A DNA stretch of 64,000 bases, from positions 21,347 through 85,346 of the forward strand of contig CAJUES010000008.1 in NCBI GenBank assembly GCA_910585765.1, read 5' to 3'. Positions 26,323 to 34,308 of this stretch are shown here, piece by piece. The position numbers and the translations under genes are program-made. Within the stretch, counting starts at the first letter, position 1, and every line of letters starts with the position of its first letter. The stretch comes from an uncultured Lachnospiraceae bacterium (GTDB lineage Bacteria; Bacillota; Clostridia; Lachnospirales; Lachnospiraceae). The notes below the pieces were generated by a model. It did not search any database, was not told where the DNA came from, and saw only the letters and a program-made list of their open reading frames with translations.

Positions 26323-27117
26323 TCACCCCAGCGCCACGTCAAGCACCATCATGACGACAAACCCGACTGCGACGCCGATCGTCCCGATGTTGGTGTGTTC
26401 CCCAGCCTGTGACTCCGGGATCAGCTCCTCGACGACGACATAGATCATCGCCCCCGCCGCAAACGCCAGGAAATAAGGCAGCACCGGCACGATCAGCCCC
26501 GCGAGGACGATCGTCAGCACCGCCCCCACAGGCTCCACAAGCCCGGAGAGCACACCGTACATAAACGCCCTCCTCCTCGAAGCGCCCTGGCTCTTTAGCG
26601 GCATTGATATGATCGCCCCCTCCGGGAAATTCTGGATCGCGATGCCGAGCGCCAGCGTAAACGCCCCCGCCAGCGTGATCTGTGTGTTTTCCAGCAATGC
26701 ACCCGCGAAAGTGACACCGACCGCCATGCCCTCCGGTATATTGTGCAGCGTCACCGCAAACACCATCATTGTCGTCTTCTTCGCCTTTGACCGGATCCCC
26801 TCCGGCTTCTCCGTGTCAAGATGCAGGTGCGGAATCACGCTGTCGAGTGCCAGCAGGAATGCCATCCCCAGGATAAACCCGACCGCCGCCGGGATCCACG
26901 CGACCTTTTCCTGCTCCGATGCCATCTCGATCGAAGGGATCAAAAGCGACCACACCGATGCAGCCACCATGACGCCCGCCGCAAACCCCATCAACATCTT
27001 TTCTATCTTTTTATTGATCTTGTTTCTCATAAAAAATACCATAGCCGATCCAAGCAAGGTGCCGATGAACGGTATCATCACACCTGCCGCCACACTGATA
27101 TCCATACTGATACCCAT
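26323..27117 (-). CDS. ZIP-family metal transporter (GufA-like)
   Basis: 264-residue inner membrane importer for zinc or related divalent metals. About eight membrane helices; the metal-site helices read TLHNIPEGMAVG and QNFPEGAIISMPL, both with the family His/Asn-x-Pro-Glu-Gly pattern. AAGGAGG lies 9 bp before the ATG at 27117; longer frames upstream run through the promoter and a dispersed repeat. A promoter with an overlapping palindrome lies 70-125 bp upstream and suggests metal-dependent repression. Confidence 0.93.
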   Translation of the reverse strand: MGISMDISVAAGVMIPFIGTLLGSAMVFFMRNKINKKIEKMLMGFAAGVMVAASVWSLLIPSIEMASEQEKVAWIPAAVGFILGMAFLLALDSVIPHLHLDTEKPEGIRSKAKKTTMMVFAVTLHNIPEGMAVGVTFAGALLENTQITLAGAFTLALGIAIQNFPEGAIISMPLKSQGASRRRAFMYGVLSGLVEPVGAVLTIVLAGLIVPVLPYFLAFAAGAMIYVVVEELIPESQAGEHTNIGTIGVAVGFVVMMVLDVALG

Positions 27118-27188
27118 GCTATATTCCTCCTTTTTCTTCCTTATTACTATATGCCTGCACCTGTTACCGGGTGCAAAGACAATTTTAA

Positions 27189-27206
27189 AGTTAGTTGTGT
27201 CTAACT
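27189..27206. promoter_or_regulatory. Candidate metal-responsive operator of ZIP gene
   Basis: AGTTAG-TTGTGT-CTAACT is an inverted repeat placed just downstream of the predicted transcription start. Its half-site resembles DtxR/IdeR-type sites (TTAG..CTAA). The regulator is unknown. Confidence 0.5.
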
Positions 27207-27213
27207 GCTGATC

Positions 27214-27242
27214 ACTATAACATATTCCTGCCGGTTCGTCAA
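27214..27242 (-). promoter_or_regulatory. Predicted sigma-A promoter of ZIP gene
   Basis: TTGACG (27242-27237) and TATAGT (27219-27214) are 17 bp apart on the minus strand. The transcription start would fall near the palindrome at 27189-27206. Confidence 0.65.
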
Positions 27243-27286
27243 GCACATCGCCGGGCGCGCGCATTTTTCCGGTACAGTTCAGCCAT

Positions 27287-27321
27287 CGGCTTCCTGTCAC
27301 AGGCATAAAGCCATGCAAAAA
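27287..27321. repeat. Dispersed repeat copy 2
   Basis: Matches 22021-22056 apart from about three positions; begins CGGCTTCCTGTCACAGGCAT. It lies in the divergent spacer between the ZIP and chemoreceptor genes. Confidence 0.55.
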
Positions 27322-27386
27322 CCGTGCAATATTTGCATTATCTGTATAGTATGTCACTTGTTTTATACATAATACACAACGCTGAA

Positions 27387-27412
27387 CAAAAGCCTTGATG
27401 ATCCCCCGATAA
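27387..27412 (+). promoter_or_regulatory. Possible sigma-28 (motility) promoter of chemoreceptor gene
   Basis: CAAA (27387-27390) and CCCGATAA (27405-27412) are 14 bp apart, close to the TAAA-N15-GCCGATAA pattern of flagellar sigma factors. The -35 part is weak. Confidence 0.4.
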
Positions 27413-27488
27413 GCAGATATAATAAGGCTAATATCTGCCATATTTGGGAATTTCCCGCAGCAACAAGGAAGGAAGGTACACATCACTT

Positions 27489-29366
27489 ATGAAAAAAATA
27501 TTTACCCAACGCCTCTTTTACTACATGCTCGCCGCTCTGGTCATCACGATCACAGCCATCTTCTGCCTGCAGACAGCTGTCAACCGGGCGGACAACACCC
27601 GCTCCAGCCAGGCAAAGCTTGAAGATGTCCGGCAAAAGCTCGCCTCCAACGAGGCAAATATCGCCCAGCTCACGGAGAACCTCAGCCAGGACAACCTCGC
27701 CAAGACCAGAGCTTTTGCCGATATGCTCGCCGCGGATCGATCGATCTTCGGCAATGCGGACAAGCTCGATCAGATCCGGGAGCGGCTGATGGTCAATGAA
27801 CTGCACATCATCGATGCGGACGGGATCATTACCAGCAGCACGATCGACGCCTATATCGGGTTCGACATGAAAAGCGGCGAACAGTCCAACGCCTTCATGG
27901 TGATCGTGGACGACCCTTCCATAGAGATCGTGCAGGAACCGCAGGTGAACGTGGCGGAAGGAATCGTCATGCAGTATATCGGTGTGGCGAGAACCGATGA
28001 CAAGGGGCTCGTGCAGGTCGGCGTGCGCCCGGAGGTGCTCGAGCGGACGCTTGCCGGCACGGAGCTGTCCGTCGTTTTGAAAGATATCGACTTTGGCGAA
28101 AACGGCTATATCTATGCCATCGACACCACAAGCGGGCTGATCCTGGCACACAATAACGCAAGCCTGGTGGGAACCCCTGCCGCCGACGCCGGCTTCCCTT
28201 CAAACCTGACAGGCAGGGGAAAGGCCGTCATCGACGGTACTAAAGGTTATTATGTAGCGGAGTCCTGCGGCGACAAGGTCATCGGAACCTTCATGCCTGC
28301 AGGCGAGTACTATGCCGGACGCCGCAGCCAGACGATCGTCGTGTCCCTGAGCATGATGATCATATTTGGCGTACTGCTGCTGATGATCAGCCACATGGTC
28401 GACAGCAAGATCGTCCGTGGGATCAACCGCATTTCCAGCTCGATGCACGAGATCGCCGAGGGAAATTTCGGGATCACAGTGGATGAGCAGGGCAATCCCG
28501 AGTTCATCATGCTGTCCGACAGCATCAATAAAATGGTGGCGGGCATCCAGCAGAGCATCCGCGAGAACGAAAGCCTGCTCACGCAGCAGATACAGGACAT
28601 GGAGCACAACAAACTCATGATCCAGAACATCAAAAACGCCTGCAGAGATCTGAATGCCGTGTCGGGGGAGACGCTCGAGAACGCCGAGAACATCTTCAAC
28701 GGAACCGGGGAGCAGGAAAAAGCCGTTGAGGATCTAAAGCTGACTATGGACCAGCTGACCGAAGAGCTGAACAACAGCGTGAACGCCTCCGCCTCAGTCA
28801 CCGCCGCCACCGGAACGACCTCTGACAAGATCCTGCAGACACAGTCCCGCATGCAGCTTTTGACAGACTCCATGCAGAAGATCAGCGACATGTCCATGAA
28901 GATCGAGAAGATCATCGGGGAGATCGATTCCATCGCGCAGCAGACCAACATGCTCTCGCTGAACGCCTCCATCGAGGCGGCGCGGGCGGGCGATATGGGC
29001 AGAGGCTTCGCCGTCGTTGCAAGGCAGGTCGGCGCGCTTGCCACACGCAGCGCACAGGCGGCAAGGGAGACGACCGAGCTGATCATGAACTCGATCAGCG
29101 CCGTGGAGGACGGACGGGCGATCACGGAACAGACCGTGGAAGCGTTTGACATTGTCGTGGAAAATATCGAACAGACCGACCACAACATCGCCGAGATCAC
29201 CAGCATGGTCCGGCAGAATGTCGACATCGTAGCCCACGCGGTCAGCCAGATCGAGCGAATCTCCGGCGTCGTGGAGGACAACGTGCGCATTTCGCAGGAC
29301 ACAAAGCAGGTCTCCGCCAACATGGCAGACATCACAGGCAAGCTGCTGGAGATCGTGGAATCATAA
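27489..29366 (+). CDS. Methyl-accepting chemotaxis protein with Cache-type sensor
   Basis: 625-residue transmembrane receptor. Membrane helix at about 10-28, an external Cache-like sensor (ELHIIDADGIITSSTIDAYI and GENGYIYAIDTTSGLILAHN), a second helix at about 283-303, HAMP, then a long signalling coiled coil with the conserved tip DSIAQQTNMLSLNASIEAAR. The GENGY motif is typical of small-molecule (dCache) sensors. The start is the ATG at 27489 with AAGGAAGG about 12 bp upstream. It stands alone, with a possible motility-sigma promoter. Confidence 0.94.
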   Translation: MKKIFTQRLFYYMLAALVITITAIFCLQTAVNRADNTRSSQAKLEDVRQKLASNEANIAQLTENLSQDNLAKTRAFADMLAADRSIFGNADKLDQIRERLMVNELHIIDADGIITSSTIDAYIGFDMKSGEQSNAFMVIVDDPSIEIVQEPQVNVAEGIVMQYIGVARTDDKGLVQVGVRPEVLERTLAGTELSVVLKDIDFGENGYIYAIDTTSGLILAHNNASLVGTPAADAGFPSNLTGRGKAVIDGTKGYYVAESCGDKVIGTFMPAGEYYAGRRSQTIVVSLSMMIIFGVLLLMISHMVDSKIVRGINRISSSMHEIAEGNFGITVDEQGNPEFIMLSDSINKMVAGIQQSIRENESLLTQQIQDMEHNKLMIQNIKNACRDLNAVSGETLENAENIFNGTGEQEKAVEDLKLTMDQLTEELNNSVNASASVTAATGTTSDKILQTQSRMQLLTDSMQKISDMSMKIEKIIGEIDSIAQQTNMLSLNASIEAARAGDMGRGFAVVARQVGALATRSAQAARETTELIMNSISAVEDGRAITEQTVEAFDIVVENIEQTDHNIAEITSMVRQNVDIVAHAVSQIERISGVVEDNVRISQDTKQVSANMADITGKLLEIVES

Positions 29367-29426
29367 AAAGCCACACCCTTTGACAGATAAAAAAACACGA
29401 ATCACAAAAGAAACTTTATAAAATCA

Positions 29427-29456
29427 TTAGACAAAATAGACAAATAGATGTATAAT
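29427..29456 (+). promoter_or_regulatory. Predicted sigma-A promoter
   Basis: TTAGAC (29427-29432) and TATAAT (29451-29456) are 18 bp apart. If used for the chemoreceptor at 29794 it gives a leader of about 330 bases. Confidence 0.45.
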
Positions 29457-29539
29457 TGTCACATATATATTCATTATTTATCCTGAGCAAAAGACAACAT
29501 GCAGTCAAACGATTTGGTACCGCATGAGAACGACCGATT

Positions 29540-29648
29540 TTATATCCCACAGATGCGTTTGGGGACATCTCCCGCTTCTATGAGAGTACCCGAAAGTGCC
29601 GGAATGTACTGAACAGCTGCTTAGCCTGGCCGCACAGAAGAAATAACC
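29540..29648 (+). pseudogene. Possible degenerate gene end
   Basis: One frame reads LYPTDAFGDISRFYESTRKC, and after a frame change the text ends TEQLLSLAAQKK then TAA. The composition looks protein-like, but I cannot assign a family, and chance is possible. Confidence 0.25.
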
Positions 29649-29651
29649 GAT

Positions 29652-29762
29652 ATATTAGGAAGCTGTCAAAAATGATTTGTGTATTGTTTCCATTTATGAA
29701 ATATAATATGAAATGCGAAAGCATGTACTGAAAGATGTGCAAAGTTGTTTTCTACAGCTCCA
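29652..29762. repeat. Short inverted-repeat element before chemoreceptor gene
   Basis: Left end GGAAGCTGTCAAAAATGATTT is mirrored by right end GGAGCTGTAGAAAACAACTTT (read on the minus strand), with gaps. Outer ends match the GGAACTGT-type termini of the elements near 17370. The length is about 111 bp. Confidence 0.5.
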
Positions 29763-29793
29763 AAGAAATAAAAAGTAAGGAGAACCGAGAACT

Positions 29794-31503
29794 ATGTTAA
29801 AAAAATTGAACAACCTACAAATCAGGGACCGGCTTGTCAGAGCCTTTGTCACAGTCGCATGCCTTATGACCGCAGTTTCCGCTGTTATATTGATCATGAT
29901 GCTTGTTCTCTCACGGATGTACGCATCCGCATTAGTTGACTACGGTTTTGCACAGGGTGATATCGGAAGGGCAATGGCACAGTTTGCGGATTCGCGCTCC
30001 GCGATGCGCGGCATCATCGGCTACGATGAGCAGGACGCGATCGATACCCTGCTCAAGAACCATGAAACCTACAAATCCGAATTCACACGCGAGTTCGACA
30101 GCCTTGAATCCGCCATGGTAACTGCGGAGAACAGGGCACTCTACGACGATGTTCAGGAAAAACTCGACGATTACTGGGCATTTGAGCAGGAGATCATCAG
30201 CCTGGGCGCGACAGTGGACCTCGAGCAGTGCAAGGTCGCACAGGACATGGCGCTGGGTGAGCTCGCCCCCATGTACAATGATATTTACGACGACCTGACA
30301 CAGATCATGGAGATCAAGGTGGACAAGGGGCAGTCCGTGTCAGCCCTTCTCTCGACCGTCGTGATCATCCTCATCGTGGTCATCGTTGTTTTCATCACGC
30401 TGGCAATCGTCTTTGCGCTCTCCCTGGGCAAAGGGATCGCGAACGGCATCGCAACTCCGCTGGATGCGCTCAAGGATCGTCTGAACACATTTGCACAGGG
30501 CGACCTGTCCTCACCGTTCCCGACCGTCGACACCAAGGACGAGCTCGCCGAGATGGTCGACACGACCGTTGACATGGCAGCCGCACTGCAGTTTATCATC
30601 AACGATGTCAAAGATATCCTGAACCAGATGGCTGATGCCGACTTTACCGCATCAAGTGCCGATAAGTCCAGATACGCCGGAGAGTTCGAGGCGATCCTGG
30701 ATGCCATGGCACGTCTGAAGAAACAGATGGCAGAGACACTGCAGTCTGTGAGCGAGGCTTCGAACCAGGTCGCTGCAGGCGCAAACAATCTGTCCGAAGC
30801 CTCACAGAGTCTCGCAGAGGGCGCGACTGACCAGGCCGGCGCTGTCGAGGAGATGCAGGCGACCATAACCACAATCTCCGATGACATCCGGGTTACGGCT
30901 ACCAGCGCAGGAGATTCTTACAGCCAGGCACGCTCCTACGCCGAGGAGGCAGAGCGCAGCCACAGGGAAATGCAGGCGATGATGGACGCGATGACAAGGA
31001 TCAACGACGCCTCACAGCAGGTCGGCAACATCATTTCCGAGATCGAGGACATCGCATCGCAGACAAACCTGCTCTCGTTAAACGCTTCCATTGAGGCGGC
31101 AAGAGCCGGCGAGGCAGGCAGAGGCTTCTCAGTCGTCGCAGACCAGATCCGCCAGCTTGCGGAACAGAGTGCAAACTCCGCCGCAGAGACCAGGACACTG
31201 ATCGAGACCTCCCTGAATGCGATCGCCGACGGAAGCAAGACCGTGGATATCGTAAATGACTCGATCAACCGCGTGGTGGAAGGCATGGAGCAGATTGCCC
31301 AGTCCTCCAAGTCCATCAGCGAGATGGCAAACGACCAGGCGGAGGCAATGAAGCAGGCGGAACAGGGCGTCAGCCAGATCTCCGAGGTTGTCCAGTCGAA
31401 CTCCGCAACAGCGGAGGAAACTTCCGCGACAAGCGAGGAGCTGTCGGCACAGGCGGCTACACTCGATTCGCTGATCAGCAAATTCCGGCTTCCGAACATA
31501 TAA
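29794..31503 (+). CDS. Methyl-accepting chemotaxis protein (four-helix-bundle sensor)
   Basis: 569-residue receptor: N-terminal helix (about 20-42), a short helical external domain with a 4HB_MCP look (SRSAMRGIIGYDEQDAIDTL), a second helix (about 188-212), HAMP (TPLDALKDRLNTFAQGDLSS) and signalling domain with tip EDIASQTNLLSLNASIEAAR. A C-terminal region rich in Ala/Ser (SATAEETSATSEELSAQAAT) is usual. The ATG at 29794 has AAGGAG upstream. A strong bidirectional terminator follows. Confidence 0.94.
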   Translation: MLKKLNNLQIRDRLVRAFVTVACLMTAVSAVILIMMLVLSRMYASALVDYGFAQGDIGRAMAQFADSRSAMRGIIGYDEQDAIDTLLKNHETYKSEFTREFDSLESAMVTAENRALYDDVQEKLDDYWAFEQEIISLGATVDLEQCKVAQDMALGELAPMYNDIYDDLTQIMEIKVDKGQSVSALLSTVVIILIVVIVVFITLAIVFALSLGKGIANGIATPLDALKDRLNTFAQGDLSSPFPTVDTKDELAEMVDTTVDMAAALQFIINDVKDILNQMADADFTASSADKSRYAGEFEAILDAMARLKKQMAETLQSVSEASNQVAAGANNLSEASQSLAEGATDQAGAVEEMQATITTISDDIRVTATSAGDSYSQARSYAEEAERSHREMQAMMDAMTRINDASQQVGNIISEIEDIASQTNLLSLNASIEAARAGEAGRGFSVVADQIRQLAEQSANSAAETRTLIETSLNAIADGSKTVDIVNDSINRVVEGMEQIAQSSKSISEMANDQAEAMKQAEQGVSQISEVVQSNSATAEETSATSEELSAQAATLDSLISKFRLPNI

Positions 31504-31541
31504 AAAGTATACAGATTCAAAAACTACATATAGAAACGCAT

Positions 31542-31578
31542 GATAAAAGGGGTTGTCATTCTGACAGCCCCTTTTATC
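31542..31578. terminator. Bidirectional terminator
   Basis: GATAAAAGGGGTTGTC/GACAGCCCCTTTTATC stem (one mismatch) between the convergent chemoreceptor and esterase-like genes; the A/T flanks serve both strands. Confidence 0.8.
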
Positions 31579-31608
31579 ATGCGTTATCAAGCCTTAGGTA
31601 CAAGTTCA

Positions 31609-32199
31609 TCATCCCCCGTCCAGGAGCAGATCGGCGTAGATCCCGCCAAGCTCGCGCAGCCCCTGCGCGATCATTCCCGCAAAGCGCACCGCCCCCTCGT
31701 ACCGCAGATGTGTGTTGTCCGTCTTGCCCTCCGGATAATTTTCGTACACTCCGGCGTCGAAGTACATATACCAGCTGCGGCTGTCCGGCTCGCCCGCGCT
31801 CTTCAGCGCACTCCGGCTCATGCTGTACAGATCCACCAGCGGCACCCGGTTTTTCTCCGCCGTCTGCTTCATCGCCGCCACATAATCCGAGTGGGCGCCC
31901 ATCCCCAGATGCCTCGCGTCCACAAAGCACCTGCGCTCCAGAGGCGTGATCAGCACCGGATGGGCGTGATGCTTCCTGGCGGCATTGATATACATCTGCC
32001 CCTCGATCACTGCAAGCCGCCCCTCGTCCATAAAGCTCTTGGTGCTCCTGCCGTTTTTGGCGTGGTTTGACAGGACCACGCCCTCTCTGGTATACAGGGA
32101 AAATACCTGTCCGATCCCCGTCTGTGGATATGTCGTGATGTCATTTGTCTGAACGGTTGAATCCGCCGCCCAGAAGATCCTGACTGCAGTGTCTTCCAT
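31609..32199 (-). CDS. Rhamnogalacturonan acetylesterase-like SGNH protein, lacks GxND block
   Basis: 196 residues of the RGAE/SGNH esterase type, which removes acetyl groups from pectin backbone. Block I (FWAADSTVQTND) has the nucleophile Ser, block II is NHAKNGRSTKSF, and the catalytic Asp/His are in KTDNTHLRYEG. The expected block III (FIQFGHND) is absent: after MDEGRLAVIEG the text jumps to QMYINAARKHHAHPVLITP, about 35 residues short of relatives. The reading frame stays open, so a protein is made, but without the oxyanion-hole Asn activity is doubtful. Short GAGGGGC repeats flank the region near the join. It follows the second CUT1 importer after a terminator. Confidence 0.85.
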   Translation of the reverse strand: MEDTAVRIFWAADSTVQTNDITTYPQTGIGQVFSLYTREGVVLSNHAKNGRSTKSFMDEGRLAVIEGQMYINAARKHHAHPVLITPLERRCFVDARHLGMGAHSDYVAAMKQTAEKNRVPLVDLYSMSRSALKSAGEPDSRSWYMYFDAGVYENYPEGKTDNTHLRYEGAVRFAGMIAQGLRELGGIYADLLLDGG

Positions 32200-32222
32200 A
32201 GTATATTCTTCTTTCTTTCCAA

Positions 32223-32248
32223 AAAAGGGAAACTGTCGTTTCCCTTTT
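32223..32248 (-). terminator. Terminator between permease and esterase-like gene
   Basis: Perfect stem AAAAGGGAAAC/GTTTCCCTTTT with a 4-nt loop and T's on both sides. The downstream esterase gene may depend on read-through or its own weak promoter. Confidence 0.8.
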
Positions 32249-32269
32249 CTTTTTTCTTAATCCTTAACT

Positions 32270-33133
32270 TTATTCCTTAACTGCCCCGATGTTGACGCCC
32301 TTCACAAAATACTTCTGCAAGAACGGGTACAGGATCATGAACGGGAGGACCGCCGAGATGATACCCGCGTTGTAGAGTGTACTCTGCGACACCTTGTAAC
32401 CCGTGATCGGGGTGTCGCCATCCATGATCATATTTCTCAGCTTATACTGGAAATTGACCTGGAGCGGATCTGTGATGTAGATCTTCACGGTCGAGTAGTC
32501 GTTCCACACGGCCACCGAGAACATCAATCCGATGGAAGCGAGCGCCGCCTTGGAGAGCGGGAGCACGATCTTGAAGAAGATCCCCATCGGAGAACAGCCG
32601 TCGATCTTTGCCGCCTCATACAGCGATCCCGGGATGCCCTCAAAGAAGTTCCTCATCAGTACCAGGTTGTAGACATTCATACCGTGCTTTACGACGAGGA
32701 TCCACCAGTTGTTCACCAGACCTAATCTTCTCATCACCAGATACTCCGGGATCATACCACCCGAGAAGATCATGGTAAAGAGCAGTATGTACGCAAAGAG
32801 ATTGCGCCCGGGCATCTCAAACTGGACGAGCACGTATCCGCCGAGTGTGGACAATATAAGTCCTAACAGCGTTCCCAGCAAAGTAGTGACAACCGAGATG
32901 ATGAACGGCATATACAGCTGCTGGGTTCCAATTATCGTCTTGTAACCATCCAGTGTAAACGAATTGGGCCACAACATGAACTGGTACACGCCAACCTTGT
33001 TGAAGGAATCCACGACCACCTTCCAGATCGGAACAATGATGACCAGTCCGATCAATATGAACACGATATAGTTCACAACGTCAAATACATGCAGCTTCTC
33101 GCTGGGTTTTTTGCTAACCATTTCTTTTGCCAT
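32270..33133 (-). CDS. CUT1 ABC sugar permease (LplC-type)
   Basis: 287-residue permease with six predicted helices; EAA loop EAAKIDGCSPMGIFFKIVLP, and C-terminus QKYFVKGVNIGAVKE as in LplC proteins. AGGAGG precedes the ATG at 33133. Third gene of the order binding protein-LplB-LplC, 12 bp after the LplB stop. Confidence 0.95.
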   Translation of the reverse strand: MAKEMVSKKPSEKLHVFDVVNYIVFILIGLVIIVPIWKVVVDSFNKVGVYQFMLWPNSFTLDGYKTIIGTQQLYMPFIISVVTTLLGTLLGLILSTLGGYVLVQFEMPGRNLFAYILLFTMIFSGGMIPEYLVMRRLGLVNNWWILVVKHGMNVYNLVLMRNFFEGIPGSLYEAAKIDGCSPMGIFFKIVLPLSKAALASIGLMFSVAVWNDYSTVKIYITDPLQVNFQYKLRNMIMDGDTPITGYKVSQSTLYNAGIISAVLPFMILYPFLQKYFVKGVNIGAVKE

Positions 33134-33145
33134 TAACCACACCTC

Positions 33146-34108
33146 CTAGACAATACCGCGGCCGCGGACTTTCTTGCTCACATGGTTGCAGATCAGTACC
33201 AGCACACAGCCCACGAGGGAACGGAACAGGCCGACAGCCGTCGAGTAACCGTAGTTTGGCAGCGCGATCGCAAAGGTCTGACGGTAAATATATGTCGCGA
33301 TGACGTCCGACACCTCAAATACTGCATTGTTATAGAGTACGAACACGGATTCGAACAAATTCATGACCTTCGCAAGGTTCAGGATCAGTACCGTGATGAT
33401 CGTGTTGGACAGTGCGGGCAGCGTCACGAAACGGATCTTCTGCATGCGGGTAGCGCCGTCGATGTCCGCAGCCTCGTACAGTTCCGGGTTGATGCCGGAC
33501 AGGGTAGCCAGATAGATGATCGTCCCCCAGCCTGTCTCCTTCCAGACCTGGATAAACCAGTAAATAGGGCGCCACCATGTCGTGCTCGCGAGGAAGTAGA
33601 TATTTTTGTCCGTCTCCCCCAGCACTCCCCAGTCTCTCAGGAGACCGTTCACCATACCGGTACTTGACGGTGACAGAAACAAACTAAAGATCGATGCCAC
33701 GACCGCCCACGACATGAAGTGCGGCAGGTAGATGATCGTCTGCAGTGTCTTCTTTGCGAACAGATTCTTCATCTCATTCAGGAAAATAGATACCACGACC
33801 GCCGAGATGTTGGTCAGGAGCAGGTTTGCGATACTCAGCTCGAGCGTGTTCCAGAATGCGGTCCAGAAAGCCGGGGTTGAAAACATCTTCGCAAAGTGAT
33901 CGAAACCGACAAATGTCTTTGCTCCCACCGGCTTGTAATCATAAAATGCGTAGCGCACACCGAGCATCGGCCAGTAGTGCATGACAAGCAGAAACAGCAA
34001 AACCGGCAGAAACATGAGGTAGTATCCCCTGCTGTTCCATATGCGGAGCCCAAGCGGTTTCTCCCGAACCTCTATGCCGCTGGAGGTTACGACTTTTTTC
34101 TTACTCAT
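33146..34108 (-). CDS. CUT1 ABC sugar permease (LplB-type)
   Basis: 320-residue permease; EAA loop EAADIDGATRMQKIRFVTLP. The ATG at 34108 with AAGGAAGAG upstream is chosen over a longer frame. A hydrophilic N-terminal tail of about 25 residues precedes the first membrane helix. About 200 bp separate it from the binding-protein gene; that gap holds a small inverted repeat (AAACAAAT/ATTTGTTT, about 34199-34236) that may reduce permease expression relative to the binding protein. Confidence 0.94.
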   Translation of the reverse strand: MSKKKVVTSSGIEVREKPLGLRIWNSRGYYLMFLPVLLFLLVMHYWPMLGVRYAFYDYKPVGAKTFVGFDHFAKMFSTPAFWTAFWNTLELSIANLLLTNISAVVVSIFLNEMKNLFAKKTLQTIIYLPHFMSWAVVASIFSLFLSPSSTGMVNGLLRDWGVLGETDKNIYFLASTTWWRPIYWFIQVWKETGWGTIIYLATLSGINPELYEAADIDGATRMQKIRFVTLPALSNTIITVLILNLAKVMNLFESVFVLYNNAVFEVSDVIATYIYRQTFAIALPNYGYSTAVGLFRSLVGCVLVLICNHVSKKVRGRGIV

Positions 34109-34308
34109 ACCGTTCTCTTCCTTTCTGTATATAGTTATATTGATGCGACCGGATCGGGTCAAACCTGACAATATTTGCGCTCCCGCCTGGGGAACCGCAA
34201 ACAAATGACCCTGCCATCCTGCTCGTCGATTTGTTTACAGTCCTTCGCAGACAGAAGCGCAAACTACTTGCCATATTTTATACCATACTGTTCATCGTTG
34301 CCGCTATA

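Larger units (their letters stand above)
29367..29793. other. Long leader before second chemoreceptor
   Basis: 427 bp without an intact gene. It contains a predicted promoter (29427-29456), a possible degenerate coding fragment (29540-29648) and an inverted-repeat element (29652-29762). Confidence 0.5.

Noticed and set aside
28310..29398. Minus-strand open frame opposite the chemoreceptor signalling domain
   Set aside because: Repetitive Ser/Met/Cys text is the mirror of the conserved coiled coil; no start signals.
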